Shown here: positions 1-8,181 of the stretch, piece after piece | Layout: each line of letters opens with the position of its first letter | Numbering within the stretch: the stretch's first letter is position 1 | Source: an uncultured Actinomycetes bacterium | Lineage (GTDB): Bacteria; Actinomycetota; Actinomycetes; Nanopelagicales; Nanopelagicaceae | Length of the DNA: 16,968 nt | Direction: 5' to 3' | Assembly (NCBI GenBank): GCA_903918325.1 | Contig: CAIXDY010000015.1 | Coordinates: forward strand, 1 to 16,968 | Notes under the pieces: generated by a model | Seen by the model: the letters and a program-made list of their open reading frames with translations, nothing else | Told to the model about the DNA's origin: nothing | Databases searched by the model: none | Program-made: the position numbers and the translations under genes

Positions 1-840
1 CACAGTGTCAGATTGAACATCGCCATCGTAGTTTTTACAGGCCCAGACGTAACCACCTTCCATGCGTAGCGACATCGCTACCATGTCATCAATGAGACGG
101 TGCTCGTACCAAATTCCTGCAGCTTCGAATTTTTCTTTGAATTCGGCTTGGTAAATCTCTTCGAAGATATCCTTAAAGCGCCCATCGTAGGCTTTCAAGA
201 TTGTGTTCTTAGTTGAAAGATAAACTGGGTACTTACGTTGTAAACCATAATTTAATGATGCATGAGCAAAGTCGCGAATTGATTCATCCACGTTATACAT
301 ACCCATTGCTACGCCAGAGGATTTGAAATCAAAGACAGTGTATTCCGTTGGCGCTGAGCCATCTTCTGGAACAAACGACATAGTCAGCTTGCCAGCACCT
401 GGAACTTTAAAATCAGTAGCCTTGTACTGATCACCAAAAGCGTGACGACCAATAACAATCGGCTTAGTCCAGTGTGGAACTAAACGTGGCACATTGCTAA
501 TAATGATTGGCTCACGGAAAATTACGCCGCCCAAAATGTTGCGGACGGTTCCGTTTGGTGACTTCCACATCTTTTTTAGGCCAAATTCTTCAACGCGGGC
601 TTCATCCGGCGTGATAGTTGCACACTTAATTCCCACGCCATGCTTTTGAATTGCATGTGCTGAATCAATAGTTACTTGGTCATCAGTAGCATCGCGATTT
701 TCCATACCAAGGTCGTAGTACTCAAGATTTACATCCAAATAAGGAAGGATTAATGCATCTTTGATGAACTGCCAAATGATTCGAGTCATCTCGTCACCAT
801 CTAGTTCAACAACGGTTCCTTCTACTTTGATCTTGGCCAT
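1..840 (-). CDS. icd: NADP-dependent isocitrate dehydrogenase, N-terminal 280 residues (cut by window edge)
   Basis: Oxidatively decarboxylates isocitrate to 2-oxoglutarate with NADP+, a cytosolic TCA-cycle step. The frame opens with ATG at 840 and stays open to base 1, giving 280 residues of an expected 400-410, so the C-terminus lies outside the window. The protein begins [20 protein letters not shown] and belongs to the dimeric, eukaryote-like subfamily rather than the E. coli Icd type. Substrate residues fall at the same numbers as in human IDH1: R100 (SPNGTVR), R109 (FRE) and R132 (GRHAFGDQY, with Y139). Also present are the catalytic Lys in STKNT (K211) and the metal aspartates D251/D252, D274 and D278. 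An AAAGGAG ribosome-binding site at 855-849 overlaps the mdh stop codon, 8 nt before the ATG, so icd probably shares a transcript with mdh. Gene identity is very secure. Confidence 0.96.
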   Translation of the reverse strand, partial: MAKIKVEGTVVELDGDEMTRIIWQFIKDALILPYLDVNLEYYDLGMENRDATDDQVTIDSAHAIQKHGVGIKCATITPDEARVEEFGLKKMWKSPNGTVRNILGGVIFREPIIISNVPRLVPHWTKPIVIGRHAFGDQYKATDFKVPGAGKLTMSFVPEDGSAPTEYTVFDFKSSGVAMGMYNVDESIRDFAHASLNYGLQRKYPVYLSTKNTILKAYDGRFKDIFEEIYQAEFKEKFEAAGIWYEHRLIDDMVAMSLRMEGGYVWACKNYDGDVQSDTV

Positions 841-853
841 GAAGCGTGCTCCT

Positions 854-1804
854 TTAGAGTGTTTGAACGTCTGCTTGTTTTGCGCGAACTGCTTCAGCTG
901 CAGCTTTAAGTGCACTGACCTCAGAGTCAGTTAACTTGCTTTCTACAACTTTCTTAATTCCTGTGCGACAAATTTCGGCTTCAACGCCAAGGTACACACC
1001 TGAAATTCCATATTCGCCATCGACCCATGCACACACTGGCATTACTGCACCTGAATCTTCAATAACTGCTTTAGCCATACGGGCTGCTGCTGCAGATGGG
1101 GCATAGTAAGCCGACCCTGTCTTAAGAAGTGCAACAACTTCAGCACCGCCATTTCGAGTGCGATCAACAAGTTCATCAATTTCAGTTTGTGATAACAGTT
1201 CGCTCAAAGCTTTGCCATCAACGGTACAACGACTTGGAACTGGAACCATGGTGTCACCATGTGAACCCAGCGTTAAAGTCTTAACTGCGCCAACTTTTAC
1301 GCCAAGTTTTTGCGCCACAAAGTTAGTAAATCGTGCAGTATCAAGCATTCCGGCTTGACCCATCACGCGATTTTTTGGAAAGTTAGTTGCAAGCTGTGCA
1401 AGCGCAGTCATTTCATCAAGTGGATTTGAGACCACAATGATTACTGCGTTGGGAGAATGTTTAGCAATATTTTCTGCTACTCCGCGAACAATTCCAGCAT
1501 TTACACCGATTAAATCCATACGGCTCATGCCAGGTTTGCGAGGTAAGCCGGCAGTAATGACTACAACATCTGAATTAGCAGTTGCTTCGTAGCCGCCACC
1601 TTCAGCAGTTGTTGTTGCCCCGATAACCTGTGTTTCAAAACCTTCAATTGAACGAGACTGATTCATATCAAGAGCTAAACCTTCAGGCTTGCCTTCAACA
1701 ATGTCGGTTAAAACGACGGTATCGAAAATGTTGTATTCAGCTAAACGAAGCGCAGTTGTTGATCCGTAGAAACCTGCACCGACTACTGTGACTTTTCCGC
1801 CCAT
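854..1804 (-). CDS. mdh: Malate dehydrogenase (NAD-dependent, LDH-like type)
   Basis: Interconverts malate and oxaloacetate in the cytosolic TCA cycle. The 316-residue length is normal for the LDH-like MDH family. Visible features in order: Rossmann loop GAGFYG (9-14); D34 at the end of beta-2, which favours NAD over NADP; the mobile loop LPRKPGMSR with R89 and R95, where R89 marks malate rather than lactate specificity (LDH has Gln there); N127 in SNPLD; D155 and R158 in GMLDTARF; and catalytic H182 in GSHGDT. The ATG at 1804 has an AAGGAG site six bases upstream. It lies 48 nt after the DUF3017 gene and 13 nt before icd. The 48-nt gap holds a bulged inverted repeat, described separately. 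Placement next to icd and in the same run as sucCD supports a TCA role. Confidence 0.96.
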   Translation of the reverse strand: MGGKVTVVGAGFYGSTTALRLAEYNIFDTVVLTDIVEGKPEGLALDMNQSRSIEGFETQVIGATTTAEGGGYEATANSDVVVITAGLPRKPGMSRMDLIGVNAGIVRGVAENIAKHSPNAVIIVVSNPLDEMTALAQLATNFPKNRVMGQAGMLDTARFTNFVAQKLGVKVGAVKTLTLGSHGDTMVPVPSRCTVDGKALSELLSQTEIDELVDRTRNGGAEVVALLKTGSAYYAPSAAAARMAKAVIEDSGAVMPVCAWVDGEYGISGVYLGVEAEICRTGIKKVVESKLTDSEVSALKAAAEAVRAKQADVQTL

Positions 1805-1820
1805 GGCGTACTCCTTATAT

Positions 1821-1850
1821 TCGCACTGCCTATGTAAGGCACTGGTGCAA
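1821..1850 (-). promoter_or_regulatory. Hairpin-forming leader just upstream of mdh
   Basis: On the minus strand, GCAC (1848-1845), a CAG bulge, TGCCT (1841-1837), loop TACAT, AGGCA (1831-1827) and GTGC (1826-1823) form a stem of nine Watson-Crick pairs. An outer T-G and T-A pair can extend it. It sits in the only sizeable spacer of the downstream half of the operon and ends a few bases before the mdh ribosome-binding site. There is no T-run after it, so it does not look like an intrinsic terminator. It could be an mRNA processing or stabilising hairpin, or chance. Pairing is seen in the sequence; function is unknown. Confidence 0.35.
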
Positions 1851-1852
1851 CT

Positions 1853-2080
1853 CTACCGTCCGCGAGGAAGTGCAATTGCCAGAGCAAAAAGGGCTACTGC
1901 AATCAATAACGGAAAGTAAAAGTCGAATTTACGTTGATGCCGCGCCTTGAGTGCAATTCCCGCGGTCCCGACTGCAATAAAAAGTGACCCACCTCGCACT
2001 ATTCCAAATACGCCAAGGCCTATCCCAGTCAGGATTACACCGTTGCTAGCAATAGTTAACAAGCGATCATTTATCCGCAT
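1853..2080 (-). CDS. Small membrane protein, DUF3017 family
   Basis: Predicted 75-residue integral membrane protein with no established function. Hydrophobic stretches at about residues 13-29, 31-46 and 55-71 suggest two or three transmembrane helices. The sequence between the last two is basic (KARHQRK), so it probably faces the cytoplasm. The start codon overlaps the folD stop by 10 nt (ATGCGGATAA), and no separate ribosome-binding site is evident, so translation is probably coupled to folD. DUF3017 proteins sit directly after folD in many actinobacteria, and assignment rests on that position together with size and topology. The link to folate metabolism is positional only. The tight overlap argues that this is a real gene. 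Confidence 0.75.
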   Translation of the reverse strand: MRINDRLLTIASNGVILTGIGLGVFGIVRGGSLFIAVGTAGIALKARHQRKFDFYFPLLIAVALFALAIALPRGR

Positions 2081-2910
2081 GCATCAACAACATTCTTCAC
2101 CAACATCGCGCGCGTCATTGGGCCGACTCCCCCAGGCATTGGTGCTACCCAAGATGCAACGTCCATAACTGATGGATCAACATCACCTAACAATCCTTTA
2201 TCAGTTCGAGAAATTCCGACATCAATGACTACGGCTCCTGGCTTAATCATGTCTGCTTTAAGAAAATGAGCTTGGCCAATTGCCGCAACAATAATGTCAG
2301 CGTTCTTGGTGTGCATCAATAAATCTTTTGTTCCAGTATGCGTCAAAGTAACTGTTGCATTTTCTTGTCTGCGTGTTAATAAAAGTCCGAGAGGTCGACC
2401 AACAGTAAGTCCACGGCCAATTACCGTAACTTCTGCACCTTTCGTATTAATTCCGTAATGTGTCAGCAGCTCAACAATTCCATGCGGTGTACAAGGAAGC
2501 GGCGCGTCATAACCTGAAACTAAACGGCCTAAGTTCATTGGGTGCAAACCATCGGCATCTTTAGCTGGGTCGATGGCTTCTAGAACACGTTGTGTATTAA
2601 TCGCTTTTGGTAAAGGTAATTGCACGATATAACCAGTGCATTCGGGTGAAGCATTCAAATCTTTAATTGCCGCCATTACGTCGGCTTCACTTGCATTTTC
2701 TGGTAGGTCTACCCGGATTGAGTTGATTCCAATTTCATGGCAATCGCGATGTTTGCCACCAACATACGAGTGCGAACCTGGATCATCGCCAACTAAAACA
2801 GTTCCAAGACCTGGGGTAATTCCGCGCGATTTAAGTTCAGTGACACGAATGGCTAATTGGGCTTTGATTGTTGAGGCTAAAGCTTTTCCATCCAGAATTT
2901 GTGCGCTCAT
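2071..2910 (-). CDS. folD: Bifunctional methylene-THF dehydrogenase / methenyl-THF cyclohydrolase
   Basis: Converts 5,10-methylene-THF to 10-formyl-THF through methenyl-THF. The product is the formyl donor for PurN and PurH, encoded just upstream. The 279-residue protein starts [11 protein letters not shown] and shows YVGGK with catalytic K53, VQLPLP (96-101), KDADG (117-121), the NADP-loop motif GRGLTVGRP (165-173) in its common actinobacterial form, DVGI, and PGGVGPMT near the C-terminus. An in-frame ATG three codons upstream (2919) exists. I prefer 2910 because an AGGA site lies 8 nt before it and the family starts there, whereas 2919 has no usable spacing. The gene follows purH after 21 nt and overlaps DUF3017 by 10 nt. 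Confidence 0.95.
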   Translation of the reverse strand: MSAQILDGKALASTIKAQLAIRVTELKSRGITPGLGTVLVGDDPGSHSYVGGKHRDCHEIGINSIRVDLPENASEADVMAAIKDLNASPECTGYIVQLPLPKAINTQRVLEAIDPAKDADGLHPMNLGRLVSGYDAPLPCTPHGIVELLTHYGINTKGAEVTVIGRGLTVGRPLGLLLTRRQENATVTLTHTGTKDLLMHTKNADIIVAAIGQAHFLKADMIKPGAVVIDVGISRTDKGLLGDVDPSVMDVASWVAPMPGGVGPMTRAMLVKNVVDACG

Positions 2911-2931
2911 ACCCTGCATCCTAATAGGGCT

Positions 2932-4470
2932 TTAAGCGTGAGAGAAATGCCGCACGCCTGTGAAGAACATCGCAATGCCAGCTGCGTTTGCTGCAGCGAT
3001 TACTTCTTCATCTCGCACGCTGCCGCCTGGTTGCACTATCGCAACTACTCCAGCATCAATCAAAATCTGTAAGCCATCCGCAAATGGAAAAAATGCATCG
3101 CTGGAAGCAACGCTACCTTTCACGCGAATGCCGGCGCGATCAACTGCCAGTTTGGCCGAATCAACGCGATTTACTTGACCCATTCCAATTCCAACGGCGG
3201 CCAAGTTCTTGGCAAGTAAAATTGCATTACTTTTAACGCTGCGCACACTTCGCCAAGCAAATTCCAAATCTTTCAAAGTATTTGCATCCACTGGATTACC
3301 GCTTACTTGTTTCCAATTCTTTGATAAGTCACCGGTAGCATCGACGAGATCGGTCTGTTGTAGCAAAATCCCACCTGAAACTGGTCGCATTTCGATCGGA
3401 GAAATAGTTGCAGTTTCACATTTGAGAATACGGATTGACGGCTTCTTCATTAAAAGTTCTAGGGCATCTTGGTCATAATCTGGTGCAATCAAAACTTCAG
3501 TAAAAATATCCGACAGTGGTGCTGCCATAGCTAAATCAACTTTTCTATTAGCCGCAACAACTCCACCAAAAGCCGAGACCGGATCACATTCATGCGCGCG
3601 TCTGTATGCATCAGCAATGCCTTGTTCAGATATTGCAATTCCACAAGGGTTAGCATGTTTCATGATTGCAACTGCTGGTTCACGATGATCTTGAACGGCG
3701 CGCCAAGCTGATTCAGCATCGGTGTAATTATTAAACGACATCTCTTTTCCATGCAGTTGAGTTGCATTAACAATTCCAACTGGGCCACCAGAATAAATTG
3801 CCGCACTTTGGTGTGGATTTTCGCCATAACGCAAAGTGTTTTCACGATGCCAAACTCGACCAAACCACTCTGGTAGTTCTTCTCCTTGGCTTAGCCAATT
3901 AGCGATTGTTAAATCATATTCAGCAGTGGTGCGAAAAACTTCGAGGGCCAATTGACGTCGTTCAGATTCGGTAAAGCCACCGGCTTCAATCGCATGTAAA
4001 AGTTGGTCATATTGAGAGGTCTGACAAATAACTGCAACTGAGCCATGATTTTTAGCGCCTCCACGCAGCATAGATGGACCGCCAATATCAATCTGCTCTA
4101 TGCATTTGGCAAAATCAGCACCTGAAGCAATGGTTGCTGCAAATGGATACAAATTAATAATAACTAAATCGAATGCCTCGATATCTAAAGCTTTAATTGC
4201 CGCTAAATGCTCAGGGTTATTTTGATCAGCCAAAATTCCAGAATGTACTCGGGGATGTAAAGTCTTAACGCGACCCCCCATAATTTCTGGGAACCCGGTG
4301 TACTCACTCACCTCGGTTACAGCTATTCCTGCAGCTTGCAAAGTTTTTGCTGTTGAACCAGTCGAAAGGATTTCTACACCGGCAGTACTGAGCGCCGAAC
4401 CAATTTCAAGCAAGCGATCTTTGTCATAAACACTGACAAGTGCTCGTCGAATAACTTTGCGATCAGGCAT
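2932..4470 (-). CDS. purH: Bifunctional AICAR formyltransferase / IMP cyclohydrolase
   Basis: Catalyses the last two steps to IMP: formylation of AICAR with 10-formyl-THF, then ring closure. The 512-residue length matches the family. The N-terminal cyclohydrolase (MGS-like) domain covers about 1-195, with STGST (36-40) and GGRVKTLHPRVHSG (65-78). The C-terminal transformylase domain carries RYGENPHQ (214-221), KEMSFNN (242-248) and the catalytic pair K271-H272 in KHANPCG. It ends in the usual TGVRHF-type tail. The start codon overlaps the purN stop by 8 nt, with GGAG a few bases upstream, so translation is likely coupled to purN. PurH output (IMP) feeds the guaB and guaA products encoded further along the window. 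Confidence 0.97.
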   Translation of the reverse strand: MPDRKVIRRALVSVYDKDRLLEIGSALSTAGVEILSTGSTAKTLQAAGIAVTEVSEYTGFPEIMGGRVKTLHPRVHSGILADQNNPEHLAAIKALDIEAFDLVIINLYPFAATIASGADFAKCIEQIDIGGPSMLRGGAKNHGSVAVICQTSQYDQLLHAIEAGGFTESERRQLALEVFRTTAEYDLTIANWLSQGEELPEWFGRVWHRENTLRYGENPHQSAAIYSGGPVGIVNATQLHGKEMSFNNYTDAESAWRAVQDHREPAVAIMKHANPCGIAISEQGIADAYRRAHECDPVSAFGGVVAANRKVDLAMAAPLSDIFTEVLIAPDYDQDALELLMKKPSIRILKCETATISPIEMRPVSGGILLQQTDLVDATGDLSKNWKQVSGNPVDANTLKDLEFAWRSVRSVKSNAILLAKNLAAVGIGMGQVNRVDSAKLAVDRAGIRVKGSVASSDAFFPFADGLQILIDAGVVAIVQPGGSVRDEEVIAAANAAGIAMFFTGVRHFSHA

Positions 4471-5026
4471 TGTGCTCCAAAGTTGGAAGAATTAAAGCGA
4501 TGGTCGCAACAATGAGACCGCGTTCTACTTTCTTAATTCTCTCATGAAGTGTGGCTTCATCGTCATTAGGCAATACGGGAACTTCCATCTGCGTGATGAT
4601 TGGCCCTGTATCAACTCCTGCATCAACCCAGTGCACCGTTGTCCCAGTGATACTTACGCCAGCAGCTAAGGCATCACGTACGGCATGCGCCCCTGGAAAA
4701 TCTGGCAACAAAGCCGGATGGCTATTAATTGTTGGAAACCTTTGTACGAACTCAGCCGGAAGGATTCGCATAAAGCCTGCACTCACTACTAAATCTGCTG
4801 AGTATTGTTCAACGGCAGAAATCATTTGTCCATTCCAAATCTGACGTGAATCTCCCATGGGAATGACTTGGGTCGGGATTCCAGCTTTTTGTGCGCGTGA
4901 TAAAACTAAAGCATCGGCTCTATCACTAATGACCGCAACGATATCTACATCTAATTCAGTTGCATCAAAAATTGCTTGTGCAAGTGATCCATTCCCTGAT
5001 GCCACAATAACTAAACGATGCGTCAC
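4463..5026 (-). CDS. purN: Phosphoribosylglycinamide formyltransferase (10-formyl-THF dependent)
   Basis: Transfers a formyl group from 10-formyl-THF to GAR, the third step of purine synthesis. The 187-residue single-domain protein has the phosphate-loop variant SGNGSL (10-15). It also has the full catalytic triad: N101 and H103 in NSHPALLPDFPG, and D139 in VDAGVDTGPI. The start codon is GTG (5026-5024), giving a 4-nt GTGA overlap with the stop of the upstream perM-like gene and an 8-nt overlap into purH. Both suggest coupled translation. The canonical loop is SGNGSN, so the final Leu is a mild deviation. The overall match leaves little doubt about identity. Confidence 0.95.
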   Translation of the reverse strand: MTHRLVIVASGNGSLAQAIFDATELDVDIVAVISDRADALVLSRAQKAGIPTQVIPMGDSRQIWNGQMISAVEQYSADLVVSAGFMRILPAEFVQRFPTINSHPALLPDFPGAHAVRDALAAGVSITGTTVHWVDAGVDTGPIITQMEVPVLPNDDEATLHERIKKVERGLIVATIALILPTLEHNA

Positions 5027-6102
5027 GAACGTCTTCCAAGACGCGGCACATAGAGCGCCAATAAAACGCCTAACCCAAGTTCAGCGCCTATGGTGAGCGT
5101 GAATTTCCAAGGCGATACGCCAACGGCCGACATCGAAGCGGTTAATAAAGCCCCACTGCCTAAGTAGCCAATGAGCGCTGTGATTATCGTTGCAATTACC
5201 AAACTTTGAACCAAAATCTTTGTGTTAAGTGCAATTGTCCAACTTGCAAGCAAAGCTCCAGTAAAAATTACGATTGCAATACCGAAAAGTGAAATAAGAG
5301 ATTTTCCGGATGGAATGGTGCCTAATAAAGGAAAAGCCGGAATGGAATGTAAATGAAAACTCCAAGGGGCAATGATGGTGCCTTTACCTATTGCAAAGCC
5401 CGCACCCGAAAAGTAGCCCAGGGTTGCTACAACTGCATTTGGTATATAGAGAATATTTAAAATTAACAACAAAAAGCCGCCCAGAATTCCGGGCTGAAGG
5501 ACTAGCGTTAAAACTTTAACCATATGCAGATGCATGAAAATAGATATTCCAAAAATAATCGAAGCGATTCCTAGTAAAAGCGAGAGTACGCGCGAGCCAT
5601 ATAAAGCGGCTTGACCAAAAATTAATCGTCGGCCCACAGTAGCGGCAGTAACTAAAGTCAAAGGTAGAGTCAAAGCTGGAATCAAATACCAGACTGGCTT
5701 AACGGCTGAAGTTGCTGAAAAAAACGCAAAGAGCATCGCGATAACCGTATATTCAACGGCAAAAAGCGTTCGAGCCAATGGCAACAAAGATGAGTCGTTG
5801 TCCAAGCGATCAATTGTTCGAGCTATTCCACTTCGAATTGCCAGTATCGGAAAAACAAGCGCACCAAGTGGTAGATATGAAAGATATCCAGTGATATTTG
5901 CTGGTGGGAGCTGCAGATTAAAAGGTATCTGGTGTGCGCCTAACCAAATCCATAACGCTGCACGCAGCGGATCGCCAGTATTTCCCGTTGCACTTCCAGC
6001 TGTTGCCCACGCCAAGATTGCAATAAAAGAAATCGGAAGTAAAACAAATGCAATGCTGCGCGTAACTTGGACCAAAGTGGTTCCAAGTACGCGGCTAAAC
6101 AT
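5023..6102 (-). CDS. perM: Polytopic membrane protein, DUF6350/PerM-like
   Basis: A 359-residue, strongly hydrophobic protein with roughly 8-9 predicted membrane segments, for example near residues 16-35, 75-90, 112-131, 137-155, 172-190, 203-222, 268-290, 298-320 and 333-351. A conserved-looking segment at 229-260 (GYFSGAGFAIGKGT, then a PAFPLL element) is typical of DUF6350. Its place between sucD and purN is the position of Rv0955 (PerM) in M. tuberculosis, a membrane protein linked to cell division and persistence. The symbol is therefore given by family and synteny, not by function shown here. It begins 3 nt after the sucD stop without a good ribosome-binding site and ends in a GTGA overlap with purN, so translation depends on its neighbours. 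Confidence 0.8.
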   Translation of the reverse strand: MFSRVLGTTLVQVTRSIAFVLLPISFIAILAWATAGSATGNTGDPLRAALWIWLGAHQIPFNLQLPPANITGYLSYLPLGALVFPILAIRSGIARTIDRLDNDSSLLPLARTLFAVEYTVIAMLFAFFSATSAVKPVWYLIPALTLPLTLVTAATVGRRLIFGQAALYGSRVLSLLLGIASIIFGISIFMHLHMVKVLTLVLQPGILGGFLLLILNILYIPNAVVATLGYFSGAGFAIGKGTIIAPWSFHLHSIPAFPLLGTIPSGKSLISLFGIAIVIFTGALLASWTIALNTKILVQSLVIATIITALIGYLGSGALLTASMSAVGVSPWKFTLTIGAELGLGVLLALYVPRLGRRS

Positions 6103-6105
6103 TTT

Positions 6106-6987
6106 TTAGCGGCCTAGAATCGCACGCATTAAGCGGGCGGTTTCACTCGGTGTTTGGCCAACTTTTACACCTGCAGCCTCCAGCGCATCTTTCTTACCTT
6201 GCGCAGTTCCAGATGAACCAGAAACAATTGCTCCCGCATGCCCCATAGTTTTTCCTTCTGGCGCAGTAAATCCAGCGACATAACCAACCACTGGCTTAGT
6301 TACATACTCGGCGATGAAAGCTGCTGCACGTTCTTCAGCATCACCACCAATTTCACCAATCATTACGATTGCTTGAGTGTCTGGATCATCTTGAAAAGCT
6401 TTCAAGCAATCGATATGCGTTGTTCCAATTACTGGATCTCCACCAATTCCAACTGCTGTGCTAAAACCAATATCACGGAGTTCATACATCATTTGATACG
6501 TGAGCGTTCCAGACTTTGACACTAACCCAATTGGACCAGCGCCAGTGATGTCTGAAGGAATAATTCCAATATTAGATTTTCCTGGGCTAATTAAACCAGG
6601 GCAGTTCGGCCCAACAATTTGTGTCGTTCCTTTAGTTAATGAGTAAGCATAAAAACTAGCAGAATCATGAACGGGAATTCCTTCGGTAATAACTACTACT
6701 AAAGGCATTGCTGCATCGATTGCATCGATAACGGCAGCTTTAGCAAACTTTGGTGGAACAAAAACTACTGAAGCGTTAGCTCCGGTTGCGCTCATTGCTT
6801 CGGCGACGGTGTTGAAGACTGGAAGATTATGGCCGTCAATTTCTACGACCTGTCCCCCTTTACCGGGTGTAACTCCACCAACAATCTTTGTGCCCGATGC
6901 CAACATGCGACGAGTGTGTTTAGTTCCTTCAGAACCAGTCATTCCTTGAACAATTACTTTAGTATTTTCATTGAGGAAAATAGACAT
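6106..6987 (-). CDS. sucD: Succinyl-CoA synthetase, alpha subunit
   Basis: CoA-binding and phospho-histidine subunit of the enzyme that converts succinyl-CoA to succinate with formation of ATP or GTP. The 293-residue length is standard. The N-terminal CoA-binding domain has [11 protein letters not shown] (14-24) and PGKGG (41-45). GPNCPGLI (126-133) and SKSGTL (157-162) follow. The phosphorylated His is H250 in TMGHAGA. The start codon overlaps the last base of the sucC stop (TAATG), the classic arrangement for stoichiometric translation with the beta subunit. The perM-like gene starts 3 nt after its stop. Identity is very secure. Confidence 0.97.
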   Translation of the reverse strand: MSIFLNENTKVIVQGMTGSEGTKHTRRMLASGTKIVGGVTPGKGGQVVEIDGHNLPVFNTVAEAMSATGANASVVFVPPKFAKAAVIDAIDAAMPLVVVITEGIPVHDSASFYAYSLTKGTTQIVGPNCPGLISPGKSNIGIIPSDITGAGPIGLVSKSGTLTYQMMYELRDIGFSTAVGIGGDPVIGTTHIDCLKAFQDDPDTQAIVMIGEIGGDAEERAAAFIAEYVTKPVVGYVAGFTAPEGKTMGHAGAIVSGSSGTAQGKKDALEAAGVKVGQTPSETARLMRAILGR

Positions 6988-8150
6988 TACTTAGCCGCCA
7001 ATTCCGCAGCACGATCAGCTGCTCCATCCATTGTGTCGAGCTGCTGCACCAATGGGTGTGCGGCTTTATTTAATATCGCTCGGCCCTCTACAACATTATT
7101 TCCGTCAAGGCGCACAACGATTGGTTTGGTGGCTTTTGGCCCAAGTAATTCAAGGGCTTGAACAATTCCCGTTGCAACGGCATCGCAAGCAGTAATTCCA
7201 CCGAATACATTGACGAAAACGCTCTTAACGTCTTTATCACCGAGAATAATTGAAAGACCATCTGCCATAACTTGTGCCGAAGCTCCGCCGCCAATATCAA
7301 GGAAGTTAGCAGGACGCACGCCACCATGTTTTTCGCCAGCATAAGCGACAACATCTAGTGTGCTCATAACAAGACCAGCACCATTACCGATAATTCCTAC
7401 TTCACCATCCAGCTTGACGTAATTGAGTCCCTTTTCTTTTGCTGCAGCCTCTAAAGGATTCTCAGCGGCTTGATCAATAAGGGCTTCGTGATCTGGTTGG
7501 CGGAAATCTGCATTGTCATCGAGGGTTACTTTGCCATCAAGGGCAATAATTTTCCCATCTTTTGTCTTTACCAATGGATTAACTTCAACCAACGTTGCAT
7601 CCTCGGATTGAAAAACTTCCCAGAGCTTTACAAGAACATGTGCAACTTGATCGGCAACATCGGCAGGAAAATTTGCTGCTTTAATAATTTCTGATGCTTT
7701 ACTTAAACTAATTCCATCTACGGCAGAAACTGGAATCTTGGCAAGTTTCTCTGGTGCGGTATGCGCGACTTCTTCAATATCCATTCCACCAGAAACTGAG
7801 GCCATCACTAAAAAAGTACGGTTTGAACGATCGAGCAAAATTGCTAAATAATATTCGGCCTCAATGGGTGCAGCAGCGGCAATCATGACCGTGCGAACTA
7901 CATGTCCTTTGATATCCATTCCAAGAATTGCACCAGCTTTTTCGCGAGCATCGCTTGGATTTTCTGCCAGCTTTACTCCGCCGGCTTTTCCGCGGCCCCC
8001 AACTTTTACTTGAGCTTTAACAACTACTTTTCCACCAATCTTTGTAGCTGCGGCTTCTGCTTCATCGGCAGTTGTTGCAATTGCTGCGGCTAAGACAGGT
8101 ACGCCATGTTTTTCAAAGAGATCGCGAGCTTGATATTCAAAGAGATCCAC
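6987..8150 (-). CDS. sucC: Succinyl-CoA synthetase, beta subunit (ADP/GDP-forming)
   Basis: Nucleotide-binding subunit partnered with SucD. The 387-residue protein has an N-terminal ATP-grasp domain starting [19 protein letters not shown], the glycine-rich [10 protein letters not shown] (51-60), and metal-site residues N191 in VEVNPL and D211 in TLDD. The C-terminal flavodoxin-like half includes NGAGL and FGGIT. The start codon is GTG (8150-8148), with GGAG five bases upstream. An upstream ATG lies out of frame. It follows pcrA after 31 nt and overlaps sucD by one base. Nothing in the sequence decides ATP versus GTP preference with certainty. Confidence 0.96.
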   Translation of the reverse strand: MDLFEYQARDLFEKHGVPVLAAAIATTADEAEAAATKIGGKVVVKAQVKVGGRGKAGGVKLAENPSDAREKAGAILGMDIKGHVVRTVMIAAAAPIEAEYYLAILLDRSNRTFLVMASVSGGMDIEEVAHTAPEKLAKIPVSAVDGISLSKASEIIKAANFPADVADQVAHVLVKLWEVFQSEDATLVEVNPLVKTKDGKIIALDGKVTLDDNADFRQPDHEALIDQAAENPLEAAAKEKGLNYVKLDGEVGIIGNGAGLVMSTLDVVAYAGEKHGGVRPANFLDIGGGASAQVMADGLSIILGDKDVKSVFVNVFGGITACDAVATGIVQALELLGPKATKPIVVRLDGNNVVEGRAILNKAAHPLVQQLDTMDGAADRAAELAAK

Positions 8151-8181
8151 TGGTGCTCCACATTCTAATTAGGGGGTAATC

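Noticed and set aside
2911..2931. CCTATTAGG palindrome and CCCT/AGGG pairing in the purH-folD gap
   Set aside because: The stem is only 4 bp, and the first palindrome has a one-base loop that cannot fold. The region is better explained as the folD ribosome-binding site.
6829..7161. 110-residue plus-strand open frame across the sucC/sucD junction
   Set aside because: Antisense shadow of two highly conserved genes with no recognisable domain.
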